64,000 nt of DNA from positions 124,001 through 188,000 of the forward strand of contig NZ_CVTA01000044.1 of the NCBI RefSeq assembly GCF_001050035.1, read 5' to 3'. The position numbers were made by a program, and so were the translations under genes. Source of the DNA: Mycolicibacterium komanii. Lineage in GTDB: Bacteria; Actinomycetota; Actinomycetes; Mycobacteriales; Mycobacteriaceae. Under the pieces are notes generated by a model. It worked only from the letters and a program-made list of their open reading frames with translations. It was not told the DNA's origin and did no database searches. Below, in pieces: positions 27,101 to 33,714 of this stretch (positions are counted from its first letter, which is position 1; each line of letters opens with the position of its first letter).

Positions 27101-30100
27101 GCTCATGAGCTCGTCGGCGTCGACATCCCGTTCCGCCAGCACCTGGTCGGCGATCTGACGTGCCGTCGCCGGATCGAGATCGATCGGCGCGTCCACGGCC
27201 GGGGTGGTGTCGGACGCCTGGGCGGGTTCGACCTCCGGATGTGGCGTGCGCCAGCGGGGGTTCCAGGGCCGACGGACGGACCGGTCGTCGGCGTGCTCGC
27301 CGTCGTCCAATCGGAGGGGTCTGCCCTCGGCGGGTTCGACGGTGCGTAGGTGGGGACGGCGAAGAGGACGCTCATCGATGGTGCGGTGCGACTCGAGATC
27401 GAGCCGGTCCGGATGCCCGGCGGCGATCCGGCCGAAGTTGGCCAGCGACTCGGTACGGACCGGTGGGTCGGCCGTCCGGTCGACGAACCGGTAGTAGGAC
27501 AGATGCGTACCCCATGTCCGGCGGTTGTCCATGGCTGCAGAGAACTCCGCGGTGACCCGCTGAGCGCCGAACGACGCCATCGCGGGATCGACACCGAGAT
27601 TGACGCCGAAGATCCGGCCGACAGCGGCGAAGGTCCGCGCACCGACACCCGCGATCGGATCGCGCGACGACGATGCGACGTAAACGTCGACGTCCGAACC
27701 GAATCCGCCGGCGTCACGGACGGGTCCCGCTCCGGGCGAGCCGATCAGGGTGATGGTGCGGACGTCATGCGCCAACCTGCCGTCGCGGGCCGCATGGCTC
27801 GCTGTCGTAGACCCGTAGGAATGCGCGAAGACATGGTTGCCGCGGAAGTGGCTGCCGTCTTCGGCTCCCGCGTCACGCGCGGCGTTGAAGGCGCGGATGT
27901 CGCTGTAGAGAATGGCTGCGCCCTCGCGGGCCGCGGTCTGGGTGACGGCGCCGAGGAGGCTATTGGGCGGGTCGTAGCCGATCCATGCGATCGATGTCGC
28001 CTTGAGGGTGGGGTTCTCTTGGAGGGTCGATTGCAGGTGCTTGAGCGCATCGCCCATACAAGGGCCCAGCTGGTCGATGTTCATCTTCAGGCCGGGCACG
28101 TGCCAGGACACCGAGTCCGCCGAATACGGGTCAGCGCCGAAGCCGACCAACGCGCGACCGCTGCCCCCGAATGACAGCGGGTCGAATGCCAACAGCAGCG
28201 GGCCGCCAACGCCGGCCTCGTCGGCCGAATCGCGTGCCTGCGCCAGCTGTTGCTGGATGCGCTCCAGGCGTGCCAGCTGTCTGCGCTGCTCGCGGGTGAG
28301 CCGTTCGCCGCGTTCGCGGCGGGCCTGTAGTTCCTTGAGGTCCTTCCGAAGTGCCTGCGTGTTGGCCTCGTGTCGGGCGGAGGCGGGGATGCCTTCGGCA
28401 TTGCCGATGTGGTGCGGATACGTGTGGAGCAGCGCGCTCTGCTCGGCACCGGTCAAACTGGCCCACCAGGCGGCGTTCTCACGCGCCCGCCCGCTGGCAG
28501 CCTCCATCAGGCCGAGTGGATTCCTGATCTGATCGGGTGAGTCGACCGGCGGCACCCGTTGCGCCAGCGCCGATTCCGCGACCATGTGCTGCGGCACGAC
28601 GTCGCGCCATCGCTCGCCGGCAGGATGGTCGCCCTCCGGTGAGGGTGACGAAGCACCGTCGTCGGGATGGCCCTGCGCGTAGCCGATGGCAGCGGGGGCG
28701 ACGAGCTGGCTGATGTCATCGAGCGGCCGGACGGGGTTGCCGTTCTCATCGAGATAGCCGACCGCCGAGCGCAATACCGCATCCTGGCCCCAACCGGGCG
28801 GCCACGGGCTGCGCTGCCCTGTGACGGGGTCTTCGAGGAACAGCTGTCCGTTGTCGTTCACGGCCAGATACGCGTGGGCGCCCCGGTTCGGTCCCCCGGC
28901 CCATGCCGACGTCACGATCGCCGAGGACCCGGGTGTCATCGCGGCAAGTTGCCCCTCCAACTGGGTGAAGGTGGCAAATTCCCCGCTCGAACCGACCGCG
29001 CGGAACAGCGCTGAGGCCGGCGTGCCTCTTGGTGAGGGCAGCTCTGCGAGGTGGATCGGTCTGCCGTACCTGGCCGACAGCGCCTCGGCGACCCGCTGGA
29101 CGCAGTCGTTGCGCGTCGACGGCCTGACTTCCCCGCCTCGATCTGCGGTGGGGTTCGTCGCATCGGTGACGTCGGCGGGTTCGGTTGTGCCGTCCGTCCG
29201 TTCGGGTCGCTTCGCCTCCGCTGTGTCTTCTGCCAGTCGGGCGGCTGGGGTGGGACCGTCCTGGGCGCTGTCCGCGACGGGTGCGGCTTGTGGCTGCTTC
29301 GGAGTTGGTCGAGCCCGCGCGGTCTCCGGATCCGCTCGCTGACGTGATTGCGGTGGCGACGGCGGATCGGCCCGGGATGTCGTTGCGGGAGTGGTGGTTG
29401 CGGTTGCGGGGATATTGGTGGCGGGGCCCGTCGATGCCGAGGAGGTAATTCCCGACACGGGAGCGGTTTGGGATGTGGGCGCGGACGACGACGCTGCCGG
29501 ATCGGGAGTCGCGTCGACAGATGCGGTATTGGGCACGACGCTCGAGGGGCCCCCGGACTGCGACGCTGAAGTGGACGATGGGTCCGGTACCTGCTCCCCC
29601 TCAGCCGTTTTCGCCGACGTGTCGTTGGTGTCCACCGTCGCGGTGGAATCCGGTGCGGAACCGTTGATGCCCTGTCCGTTCGGGGTTGCGTCAGGCGCAC
29701 CCTCCGCGACGGGTAGACCGGGAACCGGATCGGACCCGGAGGTGTCGTGAGTGGTCTGTGACGCGGTGGCACCGGCGCTGTCGTTCGACGGTGTGGGCGT
29801 GTTGTTTACCGCGCCCTCCTGCGAGGCGGGTGGCGCAGTCTGAGTCTCGCTGCCGGTGTCGCCGACCGGAAGGTCGGCTGGTGCCGAGATCTCTGTTGAC
29901 GATGGATCATCCTGAGCCGCAGCGTGATTCGTGTGGCCGTCAGCGGAGGCCGCGTTCTGGCCATTCGTCGGTTCGGCGACACGCGCGCCGTCGACATTGC
30001 TTGCCGCGTGTCGATCGTTGGCGCGACCGTCTGTCGGGTCGGGACCGTCGTCGGACCGCTGGTCCGTCGAGGCGCCCTCGTCAGATTTCGCCGCAGAGGT

Positions 30101-31114
30101 GTTGTCGGAGTCCGGATCGTTCAGAGGACTATCGCCGTCGGGCGCCGAGCCCGGGTCGGGAGGTGGCCCGCCCGCCTGCCGATTTCCCGATGGGTTCGTG
30201 TCGGCGGAGACGACCCCGGCACCTCTGAGCCCGCCAAAGCTGCTTGTGGTCGAGCTGACCATGATCATGAAGGGATCGAAATCGCCCTGAACCGAGGCAG
30301 TTCCGGCGATGTTTCCCACGACGCCGGCGGTGAAGAATGTCGTCAGGCCCTTGGCACGAGCGCCCGCCATGGTGCGCGCCGGGCCGAGATAGGCAGACGT
30401 GGGAACCGCGGTGGCGCCCCCGGCGCCACCGCCGGCGGTCGAAGCGAGGCCGTTCATCAGCAACCGCTCGGTGTTGACCCTGTAGTGGTCGCCCTGCAGC
30501 CCGTAGACGATGCCCTCTTGGGTTCCCGCGATAGCGAGTTCCTGAAGAGCCTCGATGGGAGCCTCCCGAAATCCGGCCTTGATGAGCTGTCTGACCGAGG
30601 TCCTCGCCAGCATCTCGCGCCCCTTCGCGGCGAGTCGCCGGAGGAGAAGGCCAATCAACTGACGTATCGATGTGGCCGTGGCCCACTCGATAGCCGGAAT
30701 CGCAGCCAACGACCCGCCGAACGTCGGCCCGGACATCGCCAGCGCGTAGCTGATCTCGGCCGCCGCGAGCGCCAGCCCGACAACGATCGAGTACTTCGAG
30801 TACTGGATCTCGCTGCCCGTGTATCCCGATGACTCGCCGAGCGCATCGACGGCGTCGGACAGCTTGTCGACCGCGAAGTCGCCGTCGAACAGCATGGCGA
30901 ACTCTCGCTCGGCCGCGTCGGCGGTCTCACCCATGAGCACCGTCAGCGTCTCGGCGCGTACCTGGTTGAGGTCCGGAATCAGCTCATCGAGTTGTTCGGC
31001 AGCGTTCTGCAGGTGCTCCTGGATGCGAAACATCCCGGTCTCGCTGCCCTGCGGCCATTGGTCCCCGGCCAGATAAGAAACCCATTGCAGCCAGGGTGGG
31101 ATATCGAAGTCCAT
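18161..31114 (-). CDS. Giant ESX-exported polymorphic multi-toxin
   Basis: One uninterrupted 4317-residue frame. Order of parts: 1-300, WXG100-like CpnT-type export domain; 301-655, Ser/Thr/Pro/Asp-rich linker; 668-805, papain-fold Tox-PL 1; 845-1290, 1320-1775 and 1800-2262, DUF1023 hydrolases with nucleophiles S1099, S1579 and S2067; 2265-2405, Tox-PL 2; 2418-2655, DUF1023 remnant without a nucleophile; 2662-2910, glycerophosphodiester phosphodiesterase with HRG, ECD, KDG and HD motifs; 2938-3375, DUF1023 with S3200; 3376-3520, Tox-PL 3; 3549-3700, GNAT-like with RRGQGFSKAV; 3797-3945, Tox-PL 4; 3971-4285, three 105-residue repeats. No Sec signal is seen. Export by the neighbouring ESX machine with the upstream WXG100 protein is inferred; targets are unknown. 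Confidence 0.88.
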   Translation of the reverse strand: MDFDIPPWLQWVSYLAGDQWPQGSETGMFRIQEHLQNAAEQLDELIPDLNQVRAETLTVLMGETADAAEREFAMLFDGDFAVDKLSDAVDALGESSGYTGSEIQYSKYSIVVGLALAAAEISYALAMSGPTFGGSLAAIPAIEWATATSIRQLIGLLLRRLAAKGREMLARTSVRQLIKAGFREAPIEALQELAIAGTQEGIVYGLQGDHYRVNTERLLMNGLASTAGGGAGGATAVPTSAYLGPARTMAGARAKGLTTFFTAGVVGNIAGTASVQGDFDPFMIMVSSTTSSFGGLRGAGVVSADTNPSGNRQAGGPPPDPGSAPDGDSPLNDPDSDNTSAAKSDEGASTDQRSDDGPDPTDGRANDRHAASNVDGARVAEPTNGQNAASADGHTNHAAAQDDPSSTEISAPADLPVGDTGSETQTAPPASQEGAVNNTPTPSNDSAGATASQTTHDTSGSDPVPGLPVAEGAPDATPNGQGINGSAPDSTATVDTNDTSAKTAEGEQVPDPSSTSASQSGGPSSVVPNTASVDATPDPAASSSAPTSQTAPVSGITSSASTGPATNIPATATTTPATTSRADPPSPPQSRQRADPETARARPTPKQPQAAPVADSAQDGPTPAARLAEDTAEAKRPERTDGTTEPADVTDATNPTADRGGEVRPSTRNDCVQRVAEALSARYGRPIHLAELPSPRGTPASALFRAVGSSGEFATFTQLEGQLAAMTPGSSAIVTSAWAGGPNRGAHAYLAVNDNGQLFLEDPVTGQRSPWPPGWGQDAVLRSAVGYLDENGNPVRPLDDISQLVAPAAIGYAQGHPDDGASSPSPEGDHPAGERWRDVVPQHMVAESALAQRVPPVDSPDQIRNPLGLMEAASGRARENAAWWASLTGAEQSALLHTYPHHIGNAEGIPASARHEANTQALRKDLKELQARRERGERLTREQRRQLARLERIQQQLAQARDSADEAGVGGPLLLAFDPLSFGGSGRALVGFGADPYSADSVSWHVPGLKMNIDQLGPCMGDALKHLQSTLQENPTLKATSIAWIGYDPPNSLLGAVTQTAAREGAAILYSDIRAFNAARDAGAEDGSHFRGNHVFAHSYGSTTASHAARDGRLAHDVRTITLIGSPGAGPVRDAGGFGSDVDVYVASSSRDPIAGVGARTFAAVGRIFGVNLGVDPAMASFGAQRVTAEFSAAMDNRRTWGTHLSYYRFVDRTADPPVRTESLANFGRIAAGHPDRLDLESHRTIDERPLRRPHLRTVEPAEGRPLRLDDGEHADDRSVRRPWNPRWRTPHPEVEPAQASDTTPAVDAPIDLDPATARQIADQVLAERDVDADELMSPANHRTDVDEAVRLAHDNGQWWKGLSPTQQQALIKAYPRQIGNAEGIPPMARHEANSLMLEKYLSRRDLYESRRDNGLELTAAEAGFVDLINEIETALRSAERNTQRAQVGGPYLLALDPSAFGGNGRAIVSFGADPYTADSVSWYVPGMTTTIEKLRTMMMRGFNQLQSTLQQDPNLSAASITYIGYKAPGSWDPNVMFQRMAHNGGQIFAQDMLGFNAGRDVFTGDGSHFRNNHVFAHSYGSTTVSHAGYDGRLGADVRTVTLIGSPGVGPLQHASEFGEDVRVFVASSSRDRTPGLGGERPGERGRLFRRMGQGVDPAMDTFGATRVTSEFPAALDHGGAGSRMTHSLYWAYMDPGTLRVRSESLTNFGRIAAGQFDQVDREGHRTLVEKKRWWSRKPKLVTHEPASGRPLRLADDPAARYSVEGRHIWNPRFDRDPAQTAALTDETPTPAEVVAADIEQVPAPTQLVAETALAERDITAAELMSPADPDVPVDEGVRRAEANARWWKGLTEAQRHALIQTYPHEVGNAEGIPPMARHEANSLMLQKYLAHRDLLVSRRDNGVALNGAQEKFIDLMGKIETAMRSGHQNATRAQVGGPYLLAFDPRAFNGVGRAIVSFGADPYTADSVSWYVPGMSTTIEKLRTMMLRGFNTLQSTLQENPNLSAASITYLGYEPPGSWDVRVTSQEMARRGGEIFASDIRSFNAGRNILSGNATPFSGNHIFAHSYGSSTVSHTGAGQRLAGQVRTITLIGSPGAGPLHHASQFGIGADNVFVAASSRDRTTGLGGERPGENGRLIRSRGQGIDPAMAEFGARRITSEFPDVLDRRGAGSRMTHSLYWAYLDPATLRVRTESLANFGRIAAGRIERVDLEDHRTLRERPRRGRPPAPGTVDPAIGRPLRLHDDPAGHYPNNRRNYWNPRFQRDGNCAFDVADQLSALYGRDIDLAVDPSPRGVPAAGLFEAVGSRARFATYADVESRLLALGDGSSAVLASRWRGRGHAGHAFLAVNQGGTVYLLDPHTGEQRRWPPPWSEGAVRRTAVGYLDSDGNPLEPYDGSTGHIAPAAFIGRVRGLPDHLVVAEADAALAARGIGAAELRNPLGDAGSATQRAQDNATWWADLSEVQRQALIASYPDHIGNAEGISARDRDTANRRVLQDYRDRADEVQRKLDEFNRPSRAERRFLDRVNRIEAAVRKADADARRAGLPAPLLLAFDPAAYRGDGRAVISFGADPYTARDVAWHTGRQPLDGIGSVVGPALDQLQSHGQNSQRSAIVWVGDNRATPALHSDVAAFHAVRAAFTASRIHTSTATAGPDLWVPREDSGRVVAHRGASHDFPEHTLAAYREALRQGARALECDVRLTKDGHLVVIHDKLVDRTSDGAGKVGDMTLAELQQLDFGGWHPSREGTDTRSDTGILTLEELLQLVTEHDQPVTLFIETKHPDRGGWRLEREVVSVLERHGMANPESPQQSRAAIISFSPDALWRVRRAAPNLPTVLLGPTAPYLAGVVGATAIGPSIDTLRANPELVDTAAARGLTTYCWTVNTPADVQYARDLGVGWIATDHPGQTSALIPEPAETSGATTQPEQTDIVAPADTDAKRAVAEEALAQRVPPVRPDELRNPLGVTDEAVARAHNNATWWQGLTDEQRQALIETYPQHIGNAEGIAAKDRDAANRQVLQQLRDRADQVQTKMDEGHRTSVEERKFLRRVNRLENALRKAAADAKRADVDGPLLLAFDPTEFGGDGRAVVSFGHDPYQSDSVSWHAPGVQTTTHSLFGFYTGNALNHLQSVQQESPTLKAASIAWIGYETPSGRGLGRMLRQTAARTGGDVLYSDIRAFNAGRDAWAGDGSHFTGNHVFGYSYGSTTTAYAGRDGRLANHISTVSLIGSPGAGPLRHASEFGPGVDVYAASSSRDIVTALGGRTDGATSRFLGTLSRALGMGIDPAMASFGAERVAAEFPDGRNLPLTGGTHHAYYLHADTAGATRSESGANFGRIAAGHPERLQLEHHRTADGRNTVEPAAERAGRRRPWNPLWAPLPNCAVAVADELSTTFGRDIRLDVRPSRRGVPARELFQALGLDAQFATYADVEATLRNRPDGTTAVLVSRWSGGRSGGHAYLARNVDGEIQLIDPHTGERSGWPPHWGQDAVDVTAVGYLTASGEPMGHTNVDVPLRLDAADAVGRVRGAPSHADFSRRQAAYRAQDPAARQVDTRYADTLADVVDRAGDKASAQRLAADLSGRYGPYRITFEADRFGSQVLLTGTIIHDGQKIGVVQRDFGRDAQGRLVAHHVGFEIRVKPDERRGQGFSKAVTAEFERLYLRSGVDRAELGTHDMGGSAWPPRGFTWNPDPGKLEASLHEVRDSAGRLRDRVSPQGQAVLDEILPRLRPDHPRLPEPIDLLDLKTAAEPDLGKRLLDGVGMHKTRPLHFVKYYDENSTVPKPAGLKGMLQRWFGFGGPRAAENCALGVAAELSRMYGIDIAVAAPRPRLGVTARALFSAAGTSAEFQTYVQVEETLRGMAPNSSAVLASRWAHNSGRSGGHAYLAVTDGQNVYLFDPETGKRTGWPPPWGQDAVTRTAVGYLDEHGQPVRPLHDVPLQLAAADRISHVQGTDPGPSAPPEAIRTLGLPNHARASLSDAEATTVYGEGEQRLRELADRLAGDRVDLRERARILSEHRNALKAWTRELMANRELADLLAARDTTETFDDLVAHNEAKGLVGEEIYETIIHKATHSGYAPGTLSDAETTQVYSKFEMALREINEQLDQDGVPVQDRARLLSDLRSSLRAWTRELMSNRAAAETLAGMERNPSFDDLVTRYESKGLTGDAVFEAIVDSAIRSHYAQGTLSNTETRTVYTTFELRMREVAQRLENDGVDLEERARTLYELRASLRSWTRTLMADRETAEQLVANEPNPSFEDLVARQRAKGRVGDEIYEAIIASATRSRPSVNASLGIDPENPPPLPPMRGVTGDDGGMEVGTDE
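18260..19204 (-). repeat. Three 105-codon tandem repeats at the toxin C-terminus
   Basis: Residues 3971-4075, 4076-4180 and 4181-4285 of the giant protein repeat at exactly 105 residues. Each unit begins (S/T)LS(D/N)xE, continues with a helix containing RARxL and AWTRELM or SWTRTLM, and closes with F(D/E)DLV, KG and (I/V)(Y/F)E(T/A)I. All are helical. They could be a receptor-binding or packing region, or an uncharacterised effector domain. Confidence 0.85.
19280..29113 (-). repeat. Four dispersed papain-fold (Tox-PL) domains within the toxin
   Basis: Each copy has a Cys after Asn or Asp, a His in GxHAYL or GGHAYL, and an Asp in a DPxTG motif. The sets are C671/H747/D762, C2268/H2343/D2358, C3379/H3454/D3469 and C3801/H3878/D3893. 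The Cys-His gap is 75 to 77 residues and the His-Asp gap is always 15, so all four appear to keep the triad of toxin glutamine deamidase/peptidase domains. Nucleotide ranges are about 28700-29113, 23900-24322, 20555-20989 and 19280-19726. Confidence 0.85.
20990..28582 (-). repeat. Array of five DUF1023 alpha/beta-hydrolase units within the toxin
   Basis: The units share NxxWWxxL, an IGNAEGI segment, a GFGADPY or SFGADPY strand, the elbow HSYGS and LIGSPGxGP. The nucleophiles of units 2 and 3 are exactly 488 residues apart, and these two are the most alike, pointing to a recent duplication. Unit 4 (23150-23863) stops before the elbow and runs into the GDPD domain. Unit 5 has YSYGS in place of HSYGS. 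Four units end in a WNPxW or WNPxF tag. Confidence 0.85.
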
Positions 31115-31153
31115 TGCGAAGGGCGGCGCGGCCTCTGACGCGCGGTGCGGACG

Positions 31154-31450
31154 CTAGCCCTGGTCCTGTTGTTCGAAGGAGTCCGCCGCGCCCTTCAAGT
31201 TCTTCGAGTAGAAGTCGAGCAGGCCCGTCTTCGCCTCGACCGAACCGTCCACCCACTCCTGCTGCGCCAGGTAGCCGCTGTCACCCTTGGCGTGCTGGTC
31301 GCCGATCCTGTCGTCCCCCCACGCGGCGCCTTCGGCGCTGAGGTTCGCCTGCAAGGTGGTCAGCACCTCCTTCATCCGCGTGCTGACGTCGTTGAGGTGA
31401 CGTGACGCGGCACGGAGGTCGGGTGGGGTCACGCCAAGCGGATCTGCCAT
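31154..31450 (-). CDS. WXG100-like protein, export partner of the giant toxin
   Basis: A 98-residue WXG100-superfamily protein. Two helices flank W44-G-D in GAAWGDDRIG, and the C-terminal tail is charged. It lies 39 bases before the giant toxin gene and three bases after the YbaB-like gene. CpnT-type and LXG-type toxins are usually preceded by such small proteins that help to target them, so it is the likely secretion partner. Confidence 0.82.
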   Translation of the reverse strand: MADPLGVTPPDLRAASRHLNDVSTRMKEVLTTLQANLSAEGAAWGDDRIGDQHAKGDSGYLAQQEWVDGSVEAKTGLLDFYSKNLKGAADSFEQQDQG

Positions 31451-31453
31451 CGG

Positions 31454-31921
31454 TCATCTCCTCACGGTGGGGAAAGCGGAATCACCCGGTCCGTTGTGGT
31501 CTTCGCCAATCGCACTGTGTGCGGCGACGACCGGGGACTCGAATCCGGGCGGGGCCAAGTCTCTCAAGTCGGGAGCGCCATCGAAGAAGTCCGACATCGA
31601 CGGCAGCGTCCGTCGCCGCTCGGTGATTGGCGCCATCATGTCGGCCGCTTGTCCCGCCGCTGAGCGAATGGCCGCCTGTGCCGCCTCCGTGACATGGCCG
31701 GCAAGGTCTTCGAATTCGAATTCGTCGAGGTAGGTTTCATCGATCACGGTGTCGATGAGGTGCCCATGGGCGTTGACCGTGACCTCGACGAGCCCGTCGG
31801 CTGAGCTGGCGCTCGCGGTCAGCTGTGCCTGCGCCTTCTGGATCGCCGCGATGTCGGCCATCTGCTCTTGAACGAGGGCCAGCACCTCAGTCATCTGATG
31901 ACGCAGCTCTTCGTTGCTCAA
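31454..31921 (-). CDS. YbaB/EbfC-like protein (copy 2), first gene of the toxin operon
   Basis: A 155-residue protein with a helical N-terminus, a strand pair GLVEVTVNAHGHLIDTVIDETY and a helix AGHVTEAAQAAIRSAAG, the YbaB/EbfC core. It then has about 50 extra residues. Only a TTG start (31921) fits the frame, with a purine-rich GAGTGAGGCGG before it. It may be a DNA-binding or chaperone-like factor for the WXG100-toxin complex, as proposed for other ESX-linked YbaB proteins; this is inference. Confidence 0.65.
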   Translation of the reverse strand: MSNEELRHQMTEVLALVQEQMADIAAIQKAQAQLTASASSADGLVEVTVNAHGHLIDTVIDETYLDEFEFEDLAGHVTEAAQAAIRSAAGQAADMMAPITERRRTLPSMSDFFDGAPDLRDLAPPGFESPVVAAHSAIGEDHNGPGDSAFPTVRR

Positions 31922-32269
31922 ACCGCCTCACTCACCAGTTACTGCGCCGGAGCAGCGCGGAAGTCATATCGGACCACTCGATCCTCTCAGATGACCGGAT
32001 CGACGCAACTGCTTTATTACGAATCCTGTTGATTCTGTTAGGATTTCATGCAGGCGCGTCAATTTCCCTCACAGTTGCCAATTCAACAAGTCCGGGTCGA
32101 GGGCACTTTGCCAGTACTTCTGGATGATCACCCTGCCTGCCGTACGTCGAACTCCGGCGGGTTGCCCACTCCCGTCGACAAGGTCCCGTCACAGTTTGCG
32201 AGCGAGCCTCAGTCATGTCGATGCGGCAGTCTGCCTGCGTATTCCAGCGCAACGCGCATCGGGACGACC
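31922..32269. promoter_or_regulatory. Probable promoter region of the toxin operon
   Basis: A 348-base gap separates the EspI-like gene from the YbaB-like gene; both lie on the minus strand. Around 32014-32050 the DNA is clearly richer in A and T than its surroundings, as expected for a promoter. I see no coding pattern, strong hairpin or recognisable operator, so the exact start of transcription is not placed. Confidence 0.45.
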
Positions 32270-33706
32270 TCATAGCCGGTGGCGGCCACTTCGCAGCCTG
32301 GGGAACTTCTCCGCGACGGCGCCGGCGAGTTCGAGGTATGCGTAGAAGGTGGCCGGTCTCAGCGAATCGATGTCGATGTCGGCCCCCTCGGCTAGATGTG
32401 GATCGAACGGAATCAGGTGCACCGACCGGCAGCGTGCCTCGAAGTGTTCGTACACCTTGTCGAGTTTCAGCGATGCCGACACCGGCCGCGAGGCACTGAG
32501 CACCACATGAGCGTCGCGCACCAGCGCCGAATGTCCGTGCTGCATCAACCAATCCAGGGTTGCCGAGGCGCTGCGCGCAGCGTCGATCGCCGGCGAACTG
32601 ACCAGCACGACGGTGTGCGCCAGGTCGAGCACTCCTGCCATGGCCGAGTGCATGATCCCGGTCCCACAGTCGGTCAGGATGATGTTGTAGAACTGGCGCA
32701 GCAGGTCGACGGTGCGCCGATAGTCGGCTTCACCGAAGACTTCGGAGACGGCGGGCTCCTGCTCGCTGGCCAGCACTTCCATGCGGCTGCTTGCCATGCG
32801 GGTGTGGTTGCGCACGTCGGCGTACCTGTCGATGTTCGGCTCCGACAACAGGTCGCGCACGGTGGATTGCGTCGACCTGTCGCGAACTCGTTCGCCGAGC
32901 GTCCCCCGATCCGGGTTGGCGTCGACAGCGATGACGCGGTCGTTGCGCATCTTCGCCAGCGCGGATCCGAGTCCGATGGTGGTGGTCGTCTTCCCTACCC
33001 CACCCTTGATGGACAGCACCGCGATCCGGAAATCACCGACGATGGGGGTGCGGATGCGGTCAATCCGATCGGCTCGTTCCCGTTCGCGCCTGGATTCGCC
33101 GGGGTTGAGGTGCCCCCCGCTTGCCCGGTGCACAGCCCGGCGCCAACCCGATTGGGGCGCCGGACGGGCGCGACGCACGACTTCGGCCTCGTCGAGGGAC
33201 GGCGGCAGCCGAAAACCGTTTGGCGCGCTGATCTCCGGTGCTACCGGAGCAGATACGTGTTGCCGGGGCGGCCAGTCCGGGGGTGGCGGCGGCAGCCACT
33301 GTGGGGGTGGCGGAGGTGGAAACGGGAACGGTGGTGGTGGCGGCGGAATCGGCGCCGCCCATTGAGGCTGTGGGGGCGGTTCCGGCAGAGGCGACGGCGG
33401 CGGGGCATCGTAATTCTCGACGGCGTCCGGTTCGTCGACCTCGGTGTCGTGGTCAACCGGCGCGTTGCGCTCGATCGGTGCCGATTCGAACCGCTCGGCG
33501 AATACCCGGGAGTTGATGTTCGAGTGCAGCTGCCACGGCGGCTGGGCGAGCCGCCTGCCCGAGGGCCGTAGTCCGGTGTCCCGGGCCGCCGCCTCGTCGG
33601 GCTCGTTCCCGTCCAACGGTGGATCCTCCTCGGTCGAGTCCGCCCGACGAGCGGCGATCCGCTCCTGCAGCGCCGCAGCGCGGGCCTCGATGTCGTCGTG
33701 CGCCAT
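32270..33706 (-). CDS. espI: EspI, proline-rich MinD-like ATPase (copy 2)
   Basis: A 478-residue protein. An acidic start leads into a proline-rich stretch (about residues 101-147, with runs of up to six prolines), then a basic segment and a MinD/ParA-type ATPase domain with IKGGVGKTTTT around residue 234, VDANPDRGTL and ILTDCGTGIMHSAM. This is the EspI layout, linked to control of ESX-1 secretion. I chose the ATG at 33706 because GAGGAG precedes it; an ATG at 33718 overlaps the mycP stop. It follows mycP in the core operon. Confidence 0.87.
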   Translation of the reverse strand: MAHDDIEARAAALQERIAARRADSTEEDPPLDGNEPDEAAARDTGLRPSGRRLAQPPWQLHSNINSRVFAERFESAPIERNAPVDHDTEVDEPDAVENYDAPPPSPLPEPPPQPQWAAPIPPPPPPFPFPPPPPPQWLPPPPPDWPPRQHVSAPVAPEISAPNGFRLPPSLDEAEVVRRARPAPQSGWRRAVHRASGGHLNPGESRRERERADRIDRIRTPIVGDFRIAVLSIKGGVGKTTTTIGLGSALAKMRNDRVIAVDANPDRGTLGERVRDRSTQSTVRDLLSEPNIDRYADVRNHTRMASSRMEVLASEQEPAVSEVFGEADYRRTVDLLRQFYNIILTDCGTGIMHSAMAGVLDLAHTVVLVSSPAIDAARSASATLDWLMQHGHSALVRDAHVVLSASRPVSASLKLDKVYEHFEARCRSVHLIPFDPHLAEGADIDIDSLRPATFYAYLELAGAVAEKFPRLRSGRHRL

Positions 33707-33714
33707 TTCTCTCC

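Noticed and set aside
18161..31114. Whether the giant protein carries a CpnT-type TNT (NAD glycohydrolase) domain
   Set aside because: The N-terminal part is CpnT-like, but the C-terminus is helical repeats after a papain fold; I see no TNT pattern.
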